A stretch of 64,000 bases of DNA from Streptomyces sp. NBC_01498 (lineage in GTDB: Bacteria; Actinomycetota; Actinomycetes; Streptomycetales; Streptomycetaceae). Below are positions 9,177 to 17,666 of the stretch, piece after piece (position 1 is the stretch's first letter; each line of letters starts with the position of its first letter). Both the position numbers and the translations under genes were made by a program. The DNA lies in the NCBI RefSeq assembly GCF_036327775.1, contig NZ_CP109598.1:3410001-3474000 (forward strand), given 5' to 3'. A model generated the notes under the pieces. That model was not told where the DNA came from. It ran no database searches and worked only from the letters and a program-made list of their open reading frames with translations.

Positions 9177-9221
9177 AACGGCCTGGCCCGATCCCCCTCC
9201 GAGGGGCCGGGCCAGGCCGTT
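9177..9221. terminator. Hairpin terminator downstream of the second MMPL gene
   Basis: Perfect 14-bp stem, AACGGCCTGGCCCG (9177-9190) against CGGGCCAGGCCGTT (9208-9221). It follows the minus-strand MMPL gene end at 9299 and precedes the Spo0M promoter. Its inner 10 bp are the same as the hairpin at 16508-16536. Confidence 0.75.
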
Positions 9222-9298
9222 CTGACGATGTGTCAGCCATCACACACACGTTCAGCCGTCGTACATGTCCGGCCGTCGCGCACGTCGGCCGTGGGGCG

Positions 9299-11599
9299 TC
9301 ACACCCTGACGCGGTCCCCCGACTCAGTCTCGGACTCGGTCCCCGTCCCGGACGCGGACGCGGCGCCCTGTCCCTGTCCCTGTCCTGGTACGAGCGTCCG
9401 CTGAAGGCTCTCGCCCTCGATGTCCAGGTTGGGCAGGGCGCGGTCGACGGCGCGCGGGAGCCACCAGGCGGCGCGGCCGAGCAGTGACATCACGGCCGGG
9501 ACCAGTGCCATCCGGACGACGAACGCGTCCACGAGCACGCCCACGGCCAGTGCGAAGCCCATCGACTTGATGATCGGGTCGGGCATGAAGACGAAGCCGC
9601 CGAACACGGCCGTCATGATCAGCGCGGCGGCGGTCACGACGCGGGCGTTGTGGCCCATGCCGCTGACGGTCGCCTCCTGGGCGCTCGCGCCGTGGACGAA
9701 TTCCTCGCGCATCCGGGAGACCAGGAAGACCTCGTAGTCCATGGCCAGCCCGAACAGGATGCCGATGAGCAGGATCGGCAGGAAGCTCACCAGCGGACCG
9801 GGGGTGTCGACGCCCAACAGGCTCGCGAAATTGCCCTGTTGGAAGATCGCCACCGTGATGCCGAAGGTGGCGCCGATGGTCAGGAGGAAGCCGAGCGCGG
9901 CCTTCACCGGGACCAGGAGCGAGCGGAAGACCAGCATCAGCAGCAGGATCGACAGGCCGACGACCAGCAGCAGATAGACCAGCATGGCGTCCGCGACCTT
10001 CTCGGAGACGTCGATGCCGACCGCCGTCGTGCCGGACAGCGCGACATCGGCGCCCGCCGCGCCCGGGACCTCGCCGATGTCCGCGACGCGGTCGCGGACC
10101 GCGTGCACGACCGCCTCGGTCGTCTCGTCGGTGGGACCGGCCTTGGGGATGACGGTGAGGAGCGCCGTGGTGCCCTGCTTGTTCAACTGCGGTGGTGCGA
10201 CGGCGAGTACGTCCTTGGTGCCCTGGATGCGCGCGGCGGCCTCCTTCGCGGCGACGGCCGTGCTCGCGGCGTCGTCGCTCGAAACCACGGCTATCAGGCG
10301 GCCGTTGAAGCCGGGCCCGAATCCCTCGCTGGTCAGGTCGTACGCCTCGCGGGTCGCGGAGCCGGCGGCGGCGGTGCCCGCGTCGGGGAGCGCCAGGCGC
10401 ATGTCGGCGGCGGGCAGGGCGAGCACGCCGAGGCCGACGATGCCGACGAGGAGGACCGGGACACGGAGCCGGGTGACGGTCCGGCCCCAGCGGAAACCGA
10501 ACGCCCGGGGGGTGCCGGTGACTTCGGTGGAATCAGTGGAGTCGGTGGACTCGGTGGTCCCCGTCGTCTCGGAAGAGTTGGCGTCCTCCCCCGTGCGCCC
10601 CGCGTCGCGCTGCTTGCGGGGCAGTACGCGGCTGCCCGCGAACCCGAGCAGCGCCGGAAGCAGGGTGAGCGCGACCACGACGGCGACCGCGACCGTACCG
10701 GCGGCGGCCAGGCCCATCACGCTCAGGAACGGGATGTTGACGACGGTCAGCCCCGCCAGTGCGATGACCACGGTGGCGCCCGCGAAGACCACCGCCGAAC
10801 CGGCCGTGCCGACCGCGCGGCCCGCCGCCTCCTCGGCGTCGACCCCCTCGGTCAGATACTGGCGGTAACGCGAAGTGATGAACAGCGAGTAGTCGATACC
10901 GACGGCCAGCCCCAGCATGAGGGCCAGGATCGGAGCCGTACTCGTGAGGTCGATCACGCTGCTCAGCGCGAACAGCCCGGCCATGCCCGCGCCGACGCCG
11001 ACGAGCGCGTTCAGCAGGGTCATACCGGCCGCCACCAGCGAGCCGAAGGTGACGACGAGGACGCCCGCGGCGACCAGCACGCCGATCACCTCGGTGGAGC
11101 CCACCTCGACCTTGGCGGTGAGGACCTCGCCGCCGTGTTCGACGCGCAGCCCCTCGGCGTCCGCGCCGACCTTCTCGTACGCGGCGCGCTGCGCGTCGGT
11201 CACGTCGTCGGCGGCGTCCTCGAACTGCACCTGGACCAGGGCGTAGCGGCCGTCCTTCGAGACGGCACCGGCCTGGAACGGGTCCACCGCGCCGAGCACG
11301 CCGGGCACGGCGGCGGCCTCCTCCACCACCGGCGCGACGGCGGCCGGGGCGAGCTTCGCGCCCTCGGGCGCGGCGATGACTATGGTGCCGGTGGTGCCGC
11401 TGGCCTGCGGGAACTGCTTCTGGAGCGAGTCCATCGCACGCTGGGACTCGGTGCCGGGCATGGTGAACTTGTCGCTCGTCGGACCCATGAGGGTGACGGC
11501 GGCTCCGCCCAGCAGGGCGAGCAGGAGCAGCCAGACGGCGACGACGCGTTTGCGCCGCCGGAAGGAGAACCGGCCGAGCCGGTACAGCAGGGAAGCCAT
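9299..11599 (-). CDS. MMPL family transporter, TetR-controlled
   Basis: 766 aa with the same two-half MMPL design as the gene at 5768. TM1 lies at ~20-35, then ALMLGLAVGIDYSLFITSRYRQYL in half one and ILLIGILFGLAMDYEVFLVSRMREEF in half two. A Ser/Thr/Glu/Asp repeat (TESTDSTDSTE) is inserted in the cytoplasmic linker near residue 345. A tetR gene lies 158 bp upstream on the same strand, so the pair is probably a repressor-exporter operon for a hydrophobic compound. The start ATG at 11599 has an upstream GAGAAGAG-like Shine-Dalgarno sequence. Confidence 0.93.
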   Translation of the reverse strand: MASLLYRLGRFSFRRRKRVVAVWLLLLALLGGAAVTLMGPTSDKFTMPGTESQRAMDSLQKQFPQASGTTGTIVIAAPEGAKLAPAAVAPVVEEAAAVPGVLGAVDPFQAGAVSKDGRYALVQVQFEDAADDVTDAQRAAYEKVGADAEGLRVEHGGEVLTAKVEVGSTEVIGVLVAAGVLVVTFGSLVAAGMTLLNALVGVGAGMAGLFALSSVIDLTSTAPILALMLGLAVGIDYSLFITSRYRQYLTEGVDAEEAAGRAVGTAGSAVVFAGATVVIALAGLTVVNIPFLSVMGLAAAGTVAVAVVVALTLLPALLGFAGSRVLPRKQRDAGRTGEDANSSETTGTTESTDSTDSTEVTGTPRAFGFRWGRTVTRLRVPVLLVGIVGLGVLALPAADMRLALPDAGTAAAGSATREAYDLTSEGFGPGFNGRLIAVVSSDDAASTAVAAKEAAARIQGTKDVLAVAPPQLNKQGTTALLTVIPKAGPTDETTEAVVHAVRDRVADIGEVPGAAGADVALSGTTAVGIDVSEKVADAMLVYLLLVVGLSILLLMLVFRSLLVPVKAALGFLLTIGATFGITVAIFQQGNFASLLGVDTPGPLVSFLPILLIGILFGLAMDYEVFLVSRMREEFVHGASAQEATVSGMGHNARVVTAAALIMTAVFGGFVFMPDPIIKSMGFALAVGVLVDAFVVRMALVPAVMSLLGRAAWWLPRAVDRALPNLDIEGESLQRTLVPGQGQGQGAASASGTGTESETESGDRVRV

Positions 11600-11648
11600 C
11601 GGAAAGGTTTCTCTTCTCGGTGGTCGGCTTGGGCAGGGGGTGTGCTGC

Positions 11649-11696
11649 GGGGGGCTGTGGTGCGGGGGGGCTGTGGTGCGGGGGGTCTGGTGCGGG
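11649..11696 (+). repeat. G-run direct repeats (possible G-quadruplex)
   Basis: Four G-runs (6, 7, 6 and 3 G) at 11649-54, 11664-70, 11680-85 and 11694-96 are separated by 8-9 nt, within repeats of the type CTGTGGTGCGGGGGG. The run lies between tetR and the MMPL gene, on the non-transcribed-sense (+) strand. Confidence 0.6.
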
Positions 11697-11757
11697 TGCG
11701 CGCGGTGCGGGGTGGTGCGCGTACGGGGATACGGGGGTGCGGGCTCCCGTGTCCCGG

Positions 11758-12318
11758 TCAGTCGGGGTCGGGCCGCAGCGTGCGCAGCGCGCCGCGGATC
11801 AACTCGTCGCGCAGTTCCTGTTCCGGTACGTCGACGTCGCTGGCGCCCGTGATGAACACGGCCCCGAGGACCATGTACGCCGCGACGACGTCCCGCGCCC
11901 GCGTGGACCGGCCGGCGAGCGCGTCCAGGAGCCGGTCGACGGTGCCGGGAATGCTGCCGAGCGCCGGGTGCGCGGTCATGCCCGGGATGTCCTCGAAGAG
12001 GATCTTGATCTCGCGCCGGAAACGCATGGCGAGATCGACGTAACCGGTGACGGCGGCCTCGGCCGCCTCCTGCCCGTCGAGCCCGAGGAGCCGGGCGTCG
12101 AGCGCGGCGAGTCCTTCGCCGGCGGGGGTGAGCAGTTCGGTGAGGATCGCGTCCTTGCTGGTGAAGTGGTACAGCAGGGACGCCTTCGAGCAGCCCACGG
12201 CCGTGGCGATGTCGTGCAGGGACGTGCCCTCGTAGCCACGGGTGGCGAACAGCCGCAACGCCGATTCCAGGATGTGTCCGCGCAGGGCGGAGGCAGGACG
12301 TGCCATGCGTCCCACCAT
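11758..12318 (-). CDS. TetR family repressor of the MMPL exporter
   Basis: 186 aa; HTH at about 23-46 (TSLHDIATAVGCSKASLLYHF...), then a TetR C-terminal domain of the usual length. ATGs at 12318 (MVGRMARP) and 12306 (MARPAS) are both possible starts. An imperfect palindrome centred on CCGATCGG at 12321-12336 abuts the first start, pointing to autorepression and control of the downstream MMPL gene. Confidence 0.92.
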   Translation of the reverse strand: MVGRMARPASALRGHILESALRLFATRGYEGTSLHDIATAVGCSKASLLYHFTSKDAILTELLTPAGEGLAALDARLLGLDGQEAAEAAVTGYVDLAMRFRREIKILFEDIPGMTAHPALGSIPGTVDRLLDALAGRSTRARDVVAAYMVLGAVFITGASDVDVPEQELRDELIRGALRTLRPDPD

Positions 12319-12320
12319 AA

Positions 12321-12336
12321 CTGTCCGATCGGTCAG
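12321..12336. promoter_or_regulatory. TetR operator CTGTCCGATCGGTCAG
   Basis: Imperfect palindrome with a perfect CCGATCGG core, extended by flanking TA..TA symmetry. It starts 3 bp upstream of tetR, so bound repressor would occlude the tetR-MMPL promoter. Confidence 0.65.
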
Positions 12337-12564
12337 GTATGACGTCGGTCCGGGCGGGGCGGCTGGGAGGGCTGGTCGGAGGCGGGGCGAGCGGGGCGGG
12401 GTGCCGCCGGGCGGCGGCGCGGAGAGTGAGTGGTTCAGGACACGGGGCGGGTTACCTGGGGCGCGGTAATCGCAGACCTGAGGAAGGGCGGCGGACGCAA
12501 GCTCGTCGTGCGGTCCGCGTCACTCACCCGGAACGCGAACGTCATCTCGTACGACGGGAGTCCC

Positions 12565-14031
12565 ATGTCCGGCACGACCACCGGCAGTACATCCACCGGC
12601 AGCACAACTACTGGCAGCACAACTACCTCCACCACAACTACCGCCATCACAACCACCGGGGGCACATCCACCGCTTCCCTGAGAAGCCTCACCGATCAAC
12701 TCGCCGCGCTGCGGCCCCGCATGGAGGAGGTCAGCCGCGCCATCCACACGCGGCCCGAGCTGAAGTTCACCGAGTTCCACGCCGTGGAGGTGCTGACCGG
12801 CTGGCTCGCCGACGCGGGCTTCACCGTCGAGACCGGGGCGGGCGGGGTGGCGTCCGCGTTCGTGGCCGTGCACGAGGGGAGCACGCCCGGTCCGTACGTC
12901 GCCGTGCTCGCCGAGTACGACGCCCTGCCCGGCGTCGGGCACGGCTGCGGCCACAACCTCATCGCGGCCGGCGGCGCCGCCGCCGCGATCGCCGCCGCCC
13001 GCGCGCTGCCCGGCCACCCGGGGACGATCGCCGTCATCGGCACGCCCGGCGAGGAGATGGGCGGCGCCGGGAAGGTCCGGCTGGCCGACGCCGGGGTCTT
13101 CGACGGTGTCGACGCCGCGGTGATGTTCCATCCGGCGGACCGTTCGGCGACCACCCAGCGCGCGTTGGCCGCCGCGCATCTGCGGGCGGAGTTCACCGGC
13201 GTGAGCGCGCACGCCGCGAAAAGTCCTTGGGAGGGGCGCAGCGCGCTGGCCGCCGCCCAGCTCTTCCTCAACGCGCTCGATTCGATGCGGCAGTTCGTGC
13301 CGCCGACCGCCCGCATCCACGGGATCGTCTCGGACGGCGGAGCAGCCCCCAACGTGGTGCCCGCGCGGGCCGCGGTCGATTTCTACGTACGGGACAGCAC
13401 GTCCGCCGCCGCCCGGGCGCTGGTCGAACGGGTCGGCGCGGCGGCGCGCGGGGCGGCGCTGGCCACCGGCACGGAGGCGGCAGTCTCGGAGACCGGCCCC
13501 CTGTACGCGGAACGCCGGGACAACAAGGTGCTCGCCGCCCGATTCGGCGCCACGGTACGGGCGTTGGGCGTGGAGATCGGGCCCGGCGGGCCCGACGAGC
13601 CGGCCGGTTCGTCGGACATCGGCAACCTCTCCCAACTGCTGCCGACCATCCATCCGTACGTGCAGACCGCCGCGTTCGGTACGCCCAGCCACTCCCACGC
13701 CATGCGGGACGCGTCGGTGACGGCCTTCGCGCACGGCAGGACCCGGATCGCGGCGACCGGGCTGGCCCGTGTGGTGGTGGACCTGGTCACGGACCCGGAG
13801 TTCCTGGCGGCGGCACGGGCGGAGTTCGAAGCGGCGCAGTTCGAAGCGGAGGAACTGGAAGCGGAGGAACTCGATGCGGCAGAGCTGGATGCGGAGGTGA
13901 CCCGGGGGGCGGAGGGGTCCGGGGAGAGGGACGAGGCCGGGGGGACCGCTGCGGCAGGGAAGACCACCGGGAGCGGGGACCCGAGCGGTGCCCCGGACGG
14001 CGCTCGTACACTCCGGCCATGTCGGTCGTAG
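12565..14031 (+). CDS. M20 family metallo-amidohydrolase (aminoacylase/p-aminobenzoyl-glutamate hydrolase-like)
   Basis: 488 aa from the ATG at 12565, preceded by GGGAG. Di-metal M20 peptidase fold: VLAEYDALPGVGHGCGHNLIAAG carries metal ligands, GTPGEEMGGAGK has the catalytic Glu pair, and a dimerisation lid and C-terminal SHSHAMRD follow. Family members hydrolyse N-acyl amino acids or small amides; the substrate is unknown. Residues 2-35 are a Thr/Gly/Ser microsatellite in A/C-rich DNA, and the last ~60 residues are Glu/Ala repeats, both outside the conserved fold. The 3' end overlaps the next gene by 13 bp. Confidence 0.9.
   Translation: MSGTTTGSTSTGSTTTGSTTTSTTTTAITTTGGTSTASLRSLTDQLAALRPRMEEVSRAIHTRPELKFTEFHAVEVLTGWLADAGFTVETGAGGVASAFVAVHEGSTPGPYVAVLAEYDALPGVGHGCGHNLIAAGGAAAAIAAARALPGHPGTIAVIGTPGEEMGGAGKVRLADAGVFDGVDAAVMFHPADRSATTQRALAAAHLRAEFTGVSAHAAKSPWEGRSALAAAQLFLNALDSMRQFVPPTARIHGIVSDGGAAPNVVPARAAVDFYVRDSTSAAARALVERVGAAARGAALATGTEAAVSETGPLYAERRDNKVLAARFGATVRALGVEIGPGGPDEPAGSSDIGNLSQLLPTIHPYVQTAAFGTPSHSHAMRDASVTAFAHGRTRIAATGLARVVVDLVTDPEFLAAARAEFEAAQFEAEELEAEELDAAELDAEVTRGAEGSGERDEAGGTAAAGKTTGSGDPSGAPDGARTLRPCRS
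12571..12676 (+). repeat. Thr/Gly-coding microsatellite at the M20 5' end
   Basis: Imperfect repeats of ACCACCGGCAGT, ACAACTACTGGC and ACAACTACC with unusually low GC for this genome, in frame, encoding TTTGSTSTGSTTTG-type sequence before the catalytic domain. Confidence 0.7.
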
Positions 14032-15284
14032 TCGTGCTGGAGGGGGCGGGGCCGGGTCGTTTCACGGTGGCGGTGTCGCCCCTCGCCGAACTGGCCGCGT
14101 GCCTGCACGTGCTCACCGCGCACGGACACGGTCACCACGCCGAGCACGCGCCCTGGGCCCAGGAGGTGGCCCGCACGGCGCCACCCGCCTTCCGGGCCGG
14201 GCTGCGGCGGTTCTCCCCGCTGTGGACGGCTCTGCGGTGGCGGGGGTTCTACGTGGGGCTGGAGCGGGCGGAGTGGACGCCGGTCACTTCACCGGAGACC
14301 GTTCCACCGCCGACCGCCCACACTCAGCCCATCCCGCAAGCTCCGTCGACCTCGCGCACCTCGCCACCCCCGCATGCCCCACCACCTCCGCATGCCCCAC
14401 CAACCCCTCAGGACCCGCAGACCCCGTCGCCCGCCTCCCCTTCCGCCCTCTCCCCGCCGTCTCCCCTGTCCTCGCTGTCCCCGCTGTCACGCCTCACCGT
14501 CGACCAGTTCGCGGAACTCACCGCGTACTCCTGCGCCAGCGGCTACCGCGGCTACGCCTTCGACCGCGTCCTCCACGACCCGGCCCAGGCCGCCTCCCTG
14601 CGCCACGCCGCCTCCACGCTCCCCGAGCCGCACCTCGAACTCGCCGAGGCGCTGCTGCGCGACCCGGAAGCCTTACGCGCCGACGTCCTCGCCTTCCTCC
14701 GCCTGTGCCGCCCCGTCTTCTTCGCCGCGCTGTGGACCGAGACCAGACCTCATCTGGCGCTCGCCGCCCACCGCGTACGGCAGCGGCTCGCCGACGACGG
14801 CCCCGCGGCGGCGCTCGCGGCGCTCAGCCCGTCCAGCGTCCGGCTCACCGACCCGCCTCGCGTCGTCTTCGACAAGGTGCACCACGCGGTGATCTCCCCG
14901 GCCCGTACCCCGGTGCTCCTCGTCCCCACCCGCTACGGCGCCCCGCACCTGGTCGTGAAGAACGAACCGGGTCTGCCGCCGGTCGTGCACTTCCCGGTGG
15001 ACGCGCAGGTCGTCGGCGTCACCCTGGCCCGCAGCCGCATGCTGGCGCTGACCGATCCCAGCCGCGTACGGCTCTGCCGGCTCATCGCCCGCCAGTCGAT
15101 GACCACGGCGGACCTGGCCGACCGGCTGTCGATGACGCGCCCGCAGGTGTCACGCCACCTGCGGGCGCTGCGCGACCTCGGGCTGGTCCGTACGGAACGC
15201 AACGGCCGTTATGTCCACTACGGGCTCGACCTCGGCGCCGTCGAACGCATCGGCAGGGATGTCGCCACGGCGTTGCAGTACTAG
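14019..15284 (+). CDS. ArsR-type winged-helix regulator (DUF5937-like) with a TTA codon
   Basis: 421 aa from the ATG at 14019, overlapping the M20 gene by 13 bp. The N-terminal ~95 residues and the 155-330 region look like the DUF5937 domain seen in actinobacterial ArsR-like proteins. The C-terminal winged helix is at ~350-405 (TTADLADRLSMTRPQVSRHLRALRDLGL). Between them, residues ~92-155 are a Pro/Ser/Thr repeat insertion. Codon 219 is TTA (14673-14675), the rare Leu codon read by the bldA tRNA, so translation may be developmentally limited. It may control the neighbouring hydrolase; its ligand is unknown. Confidence 0.87.
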   Translation: MSVVVVLEGAGPGRFTVAVSPLAELAACLHVLTAHGHGHHAEHAPWAQEVARTAPPAFRAGLRRFSPLWTALRWRGFYVGLERAEWTPVTSPETVPPPTAHTQPIPQAPSTSRTSPPPHAPPPPHAPPTPQDPQTPSPASPSALSPPSPLSSLSPLSRLTVDQFAELTAYSCASGYRGYAFDRVLHDPAQAASLRHAASTLPEPHLELAEALLRDPEALRADVLAFLRLCRPVFFAALWTETRPHLALAAHRVRQRLADDGPAAALAALSPSSVRLTDPPRVVFDKVHHAVISPARTPVLLVPTRYGAPHLVVKNEPGLPPVVHFPVDAQVVGVTLARSRMLALTDPSRVRLCRLIARQSMTTADLADRLSMTRPQVSRHLRALRDLGLVRTERNGRYVHYGLDLGAVERIGRDVATALQY

Positions 15285-15452
15285 GCGCTGTCCGGCGGTA
15301 CGAGCGGGCGGGGGCGGCGGATTCCGGACAGGGCTTGGGCACTGCCCGGCGAAGCTTCCGGAGTGCGGCCCCCGCCCCCGGCGCGCCGGGGGCGATCTGT
15401 ACGGTTCTCTCCTGAGACGGCGGCAAGCGGGCGTCAACAGGAGGTACGTGTC

Positions 15453-16505
15453 GTGATCGGCATCTCGGACATCGAAGCGGCGGCGCGCCTGATCGCCGGA
15501 CATGTCGTGCGTACGCCCACGGTCCGGAGCCCCGGCCTGTCCGCGCTCCTCGGGGTGCCGGTCACCGCGAAGCTGGAGCTGTTGCAGCGCACGGGCTCGT
15601 TCAAGGCGCGCGGCGCGGCGGCGAAGCTGCTGTCGCTGAGCGAGGCGGACCGCGCCGCCGGCGTGGTGGCGGTGAGCGGCGGCAACCACGCGATCTCCGT
15701 CGCGGTCATGGCCGAATCGCTCGGTGTGAAGGCCACCGTCGTCATGGCGAAGTCCGCGCCCGCGCGCGCCGTCGAGATCGCCACGGCGGCCGGGGCCACG
15801 GTGCGGCTGACCGACACGATGGGCGACGCGTTCGCGCTGATGGCGCAGCTCCAGGCCGAGGGCCTGACCATGGTCCACCCCTTCGACGACACGGTGGTGG
15901 TCGCCGGACAGGGCACGGTCGGACTCGAACTCGCCGAGGACGCGGGCGCTACGGCCGACACGAGCGGTACGGACGGTACGGGCGGCACCGGCAACGCGGC
16001 CGGTACGGGCGCCGTCGGCGGCACGGGCGGCACGGGCGGCGGGATCACGGACGTCCTCGTCTCCATCGGCGGCGGCGCGCTGATCTCCGGCGTGGCCGCC
16101 GCGCTGCACGCGCGCATGCCCGGCGTCCGGGTCTGGGGTGTCGAGACCGAGGGCGCCCAGGCCATGTCCGAGGCGCTGGCCGCCGGTGGCCCGCTGCCGG
16201 TGCGGCTGTCCTCCATCGTCTCCACGCTGAGCGCGCCCACGGTCTCGCAGCTCACCTACGACCATGTCTCCGCCCTGGTCAGCGAGGTGATCGTGGTGTC
16301 GGACGCGGAGGCCGTCCAGGGCACCCTCGACCTCGCGAACCACGCGAAGGTCTGGGCCGAACCGGCCGCCGGCTGTCTCCTCCCGGCCGCCCGGCGCGTC
16401 CTGGAACGCGTCGGCGACGACGCCCGCCTCGGTCTCGTGCTGTGCGGCGGTAACGCGACGACCACGGACGTCATCTCCTGGGCGGACCGCTTCGGCCTGC
16501 GCTGA
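15453..16505 (+). CDS. PLP-dependent serine/threonine dehydratase-like enzyme (fold type II)
   Basis: 350 aa from the GTG at 15453, with a good AGGAGGT site. Schiff-base Lys51 in GSFKARG, the substrate loop SGGNHA near 77, and the phosphate-binding glycine loop SIGGGALISG. There is no C-terminal ACT domain, so it resembles catabolic threonine/serine ammonia-lyases. A ~40-residue Gly/Thr/Ala/Asp repeat (DGTGGTGNAAGTG...) is inserted before the GGGA strand, probably in a surface loop. Two hairpins follow the stop codon. Confidence 0.88.
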   Translation: MIGISDIEAAARLIAGHVVRTPTVRSPGLSALLGVPVTAKLELLQRTGSFKARGAAAKLLSLSEADRAAGVVAVSGGNHAISVAVMAESLGVKATVVMAKSAPARAVEIATAAGATVRLTDTMGDAFALMAQLQAEGLTMVHPFDDTVVVAGQGTVGLELAEDAGATADTSGTDGTGGTGNAAGTGAVGGTGGTGGGITDVLVSIGGGALISGVAAALHARMPGVRVWGVETEGAQAMSEALAAGGPLPVRLSSIVSTLSAPTVSQLTYDHVSALVSEVIVVSDAEAVQGTLDLANHAKVWAEPAAGCLLPAARRVLERVGDDARLGLVLCGGNATTTDVISWADRFGLR

Positions 16506-16507
16506 CC

Positions 16508-16536
16508 GCCTGGCCCGACCGGCCGCCGGGCCAGGC
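16508..16536. terminator. Hairpin immediately after the dehydratase stop codon
   Basis: GCCTGGCCCG (16508-16517) pairs with CGGGCCAGGC (16527-16536), 9-nt loop. The same stem sequence occurs in the terminator at 9177-9221. Confidence 0.55.
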
Positions 16537-16596
16537 CCGCCCAGCCGCACTGACGGCAGACGGCAGACGGCACTCAGGGCACTCAGGGCACCAACC

Positions 16597-16631
16597 AAGA
16601 ACCCCCACGCCACACACCCGTGGGGGTTCTT
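16597..16631 (+). terminator. Strong rho-independent-like terminator
   Basis: Perfect 13-bp stem AAGAACCCCCACG (16597-16609) / CGTGGGGGTTCTT (16619-16631), 9-nt loop, followed by a T. It is A/T-flanked, unusual for this genome, and lies 92 bp after the dehydratase. The rest of 16506-16805 holds GGCAGAC and CACTCAGGG short repeats and presumably the promoter of the next gene. Confidence 0.85.
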
Positions 16632-16805
16632 TGCGTATCCGTATCTCGGCCGACCCGGATAGGCGAGCGCCCCCGGCGCACGTACTTTGCTGCCGATCCC
16701 CCCATGTACGGGGCCCACCCCCACGGGCCCGACTGTTCGCGGCGTCGTCCACGGCGGGTCGTCCCGACGTGACCGTGCGCCGCTCCCCCCACAAGGAGAC
16801 ATGTC

Positions 16806-17366
16806 ATGCTCTCGTCAATCCGAAGAATCGCTGGGGCATCGGCCGTCGCGGCAGCCCTTCTCCTCGCGCTCCCCACGTCGGCCAACGCCGTCGAGAACAG
16901 TGACACCGCCCGTCCCGCCGCGGTGACCCAGGCCGCCGAGGCCACCGTCGCCGACCCCACCCCCTCGCCCCGCTTCGAGACCGGTGACCTCTCCGACCTC
17001 CCGCCCGTGGACGCCGACGAGCGTGCCGTCCGGGTACCGGCCTGGAGCTACCACATCACCGCGTCCTGCGCCGGTCGCGAAGGCGCGATACGCCAGGGCG
17101 CCAACTACTGGGGCAGCGGCACCGAGACGGCCTCCAGCGGCACCCCGGTCTCCTGTGTCGGCGGCTACGTCCAGGGCTGCGGCGCGGGCAATGTCGTGGG
17201 CTGCAACTGGGGCGCGGGCCAGCGCATCGAACTGTCCACCATGGTCGGCGACTTCGCCCTGCTCGCCGCCCACGAGTTCGGCCACAACTGGTACGGACAC
17301 TCGGGCGAGGGCTGCGCCAGCTGGGCGAGCCAGTCCGATGTGATGCGCACGACCATGTGTGGCTGA
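16806..17366 (+). CDS. Secreted HExxH metalloprotease (snapalysin-like, divergent zinc site)
   Basis: 186 aa; a Sec signal peptide (residues 1-28, ending SANA-VE) leads into a Pro/Ala-rich propeptide-like segment and a Cys-rich C-terminal domain. The zinc motif reads HEFGHNWYGHSGEG: HExxH is present, but the G-xx-D/H spacing of snapalysin or metzincins is not; the next His is at +5. A later VMRTTM could be the Met-turn. Six cysteines suggest disulfides. Expected to be an exported peptidase, subfamily uncertain. Start ATG at 16806 follows AAGGAG. Confidence 0.8.
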   Translation: MLSSIRRIAGASAVAAALLLALPTSANAVENSDTARPAAVTQAAEATVADPTPSPRFETGDLSDLPPVDADERAVRVPAWSYHITASCAGREGAIRQGANYWGSGTETASSGTPVSCVGGYVQGCGAGNVVGCNWGAGQRIELSTMVGDFALLAAHEFGHNWYGHSGEGCASWASQSDVMRTTMCG

Positions 17367-17425
17367 GCAGCGCGCAGTAGAGCCGCAGAGCCGCAGAGCA
17401 GCAGGGCAGCGCGCAGTTGAGCCAC

Positions 17426-17481
17426 AGAGCAGTAGAGCAGTAGAGCAGTAGAGCAGTAGAGCAGTAGAGCAGTAGAGCAGT
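17426..17481. repeat. Seven perfect tandem copies of an 8-bp unit AGAGCAGT
   Basis: 56 bp of exact AGAGCAGT repeats, flanked by degenerate GAGCCGCAGAGC-type copies from 17376. It lies in the 300-bp non-coding gap between the protease gene and the LuxR-type gene, 60 bp after the protease stop. The period is not a multiple of three. Confidence 0.9.
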
Positions 17482-17582
17482 TTGGCACTTGGCACTTGGC
17501 CGGTTCGCCGGCCCGCCGGATCAGAAGCCCGCCAGTTGAGGGACTGAGTGGACTGAGTGGACCGAGCGGCTGAGCGCCCGCT

Positions 17583-17619
17583 GAGGCGGGCCGACCACGT
17601 ACGACGGTCGGCCCGCCTC
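17583..17619. terminator. 14-bp perfect hairpin between convergent genes
   Basis: GAGGCGGGCCGACC (17583-17596) pairs with GGTCGGCCCGCCTC (17606-17619), 9-nt loop, 47 bp beyond the end of the minus-strand LuxR-type gene. Likely its terminator. Confidence 0.8.
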
Positions 17620-17666
17620 TCGCCGCGCCCTCGCGTCTCGCCAAGTCGTCCTACGCGCCCGGCGGT

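Noticed and set aside
17426..17481. CRISPR array
   Set aside because: 8-bp head-to-tail units without spacers.
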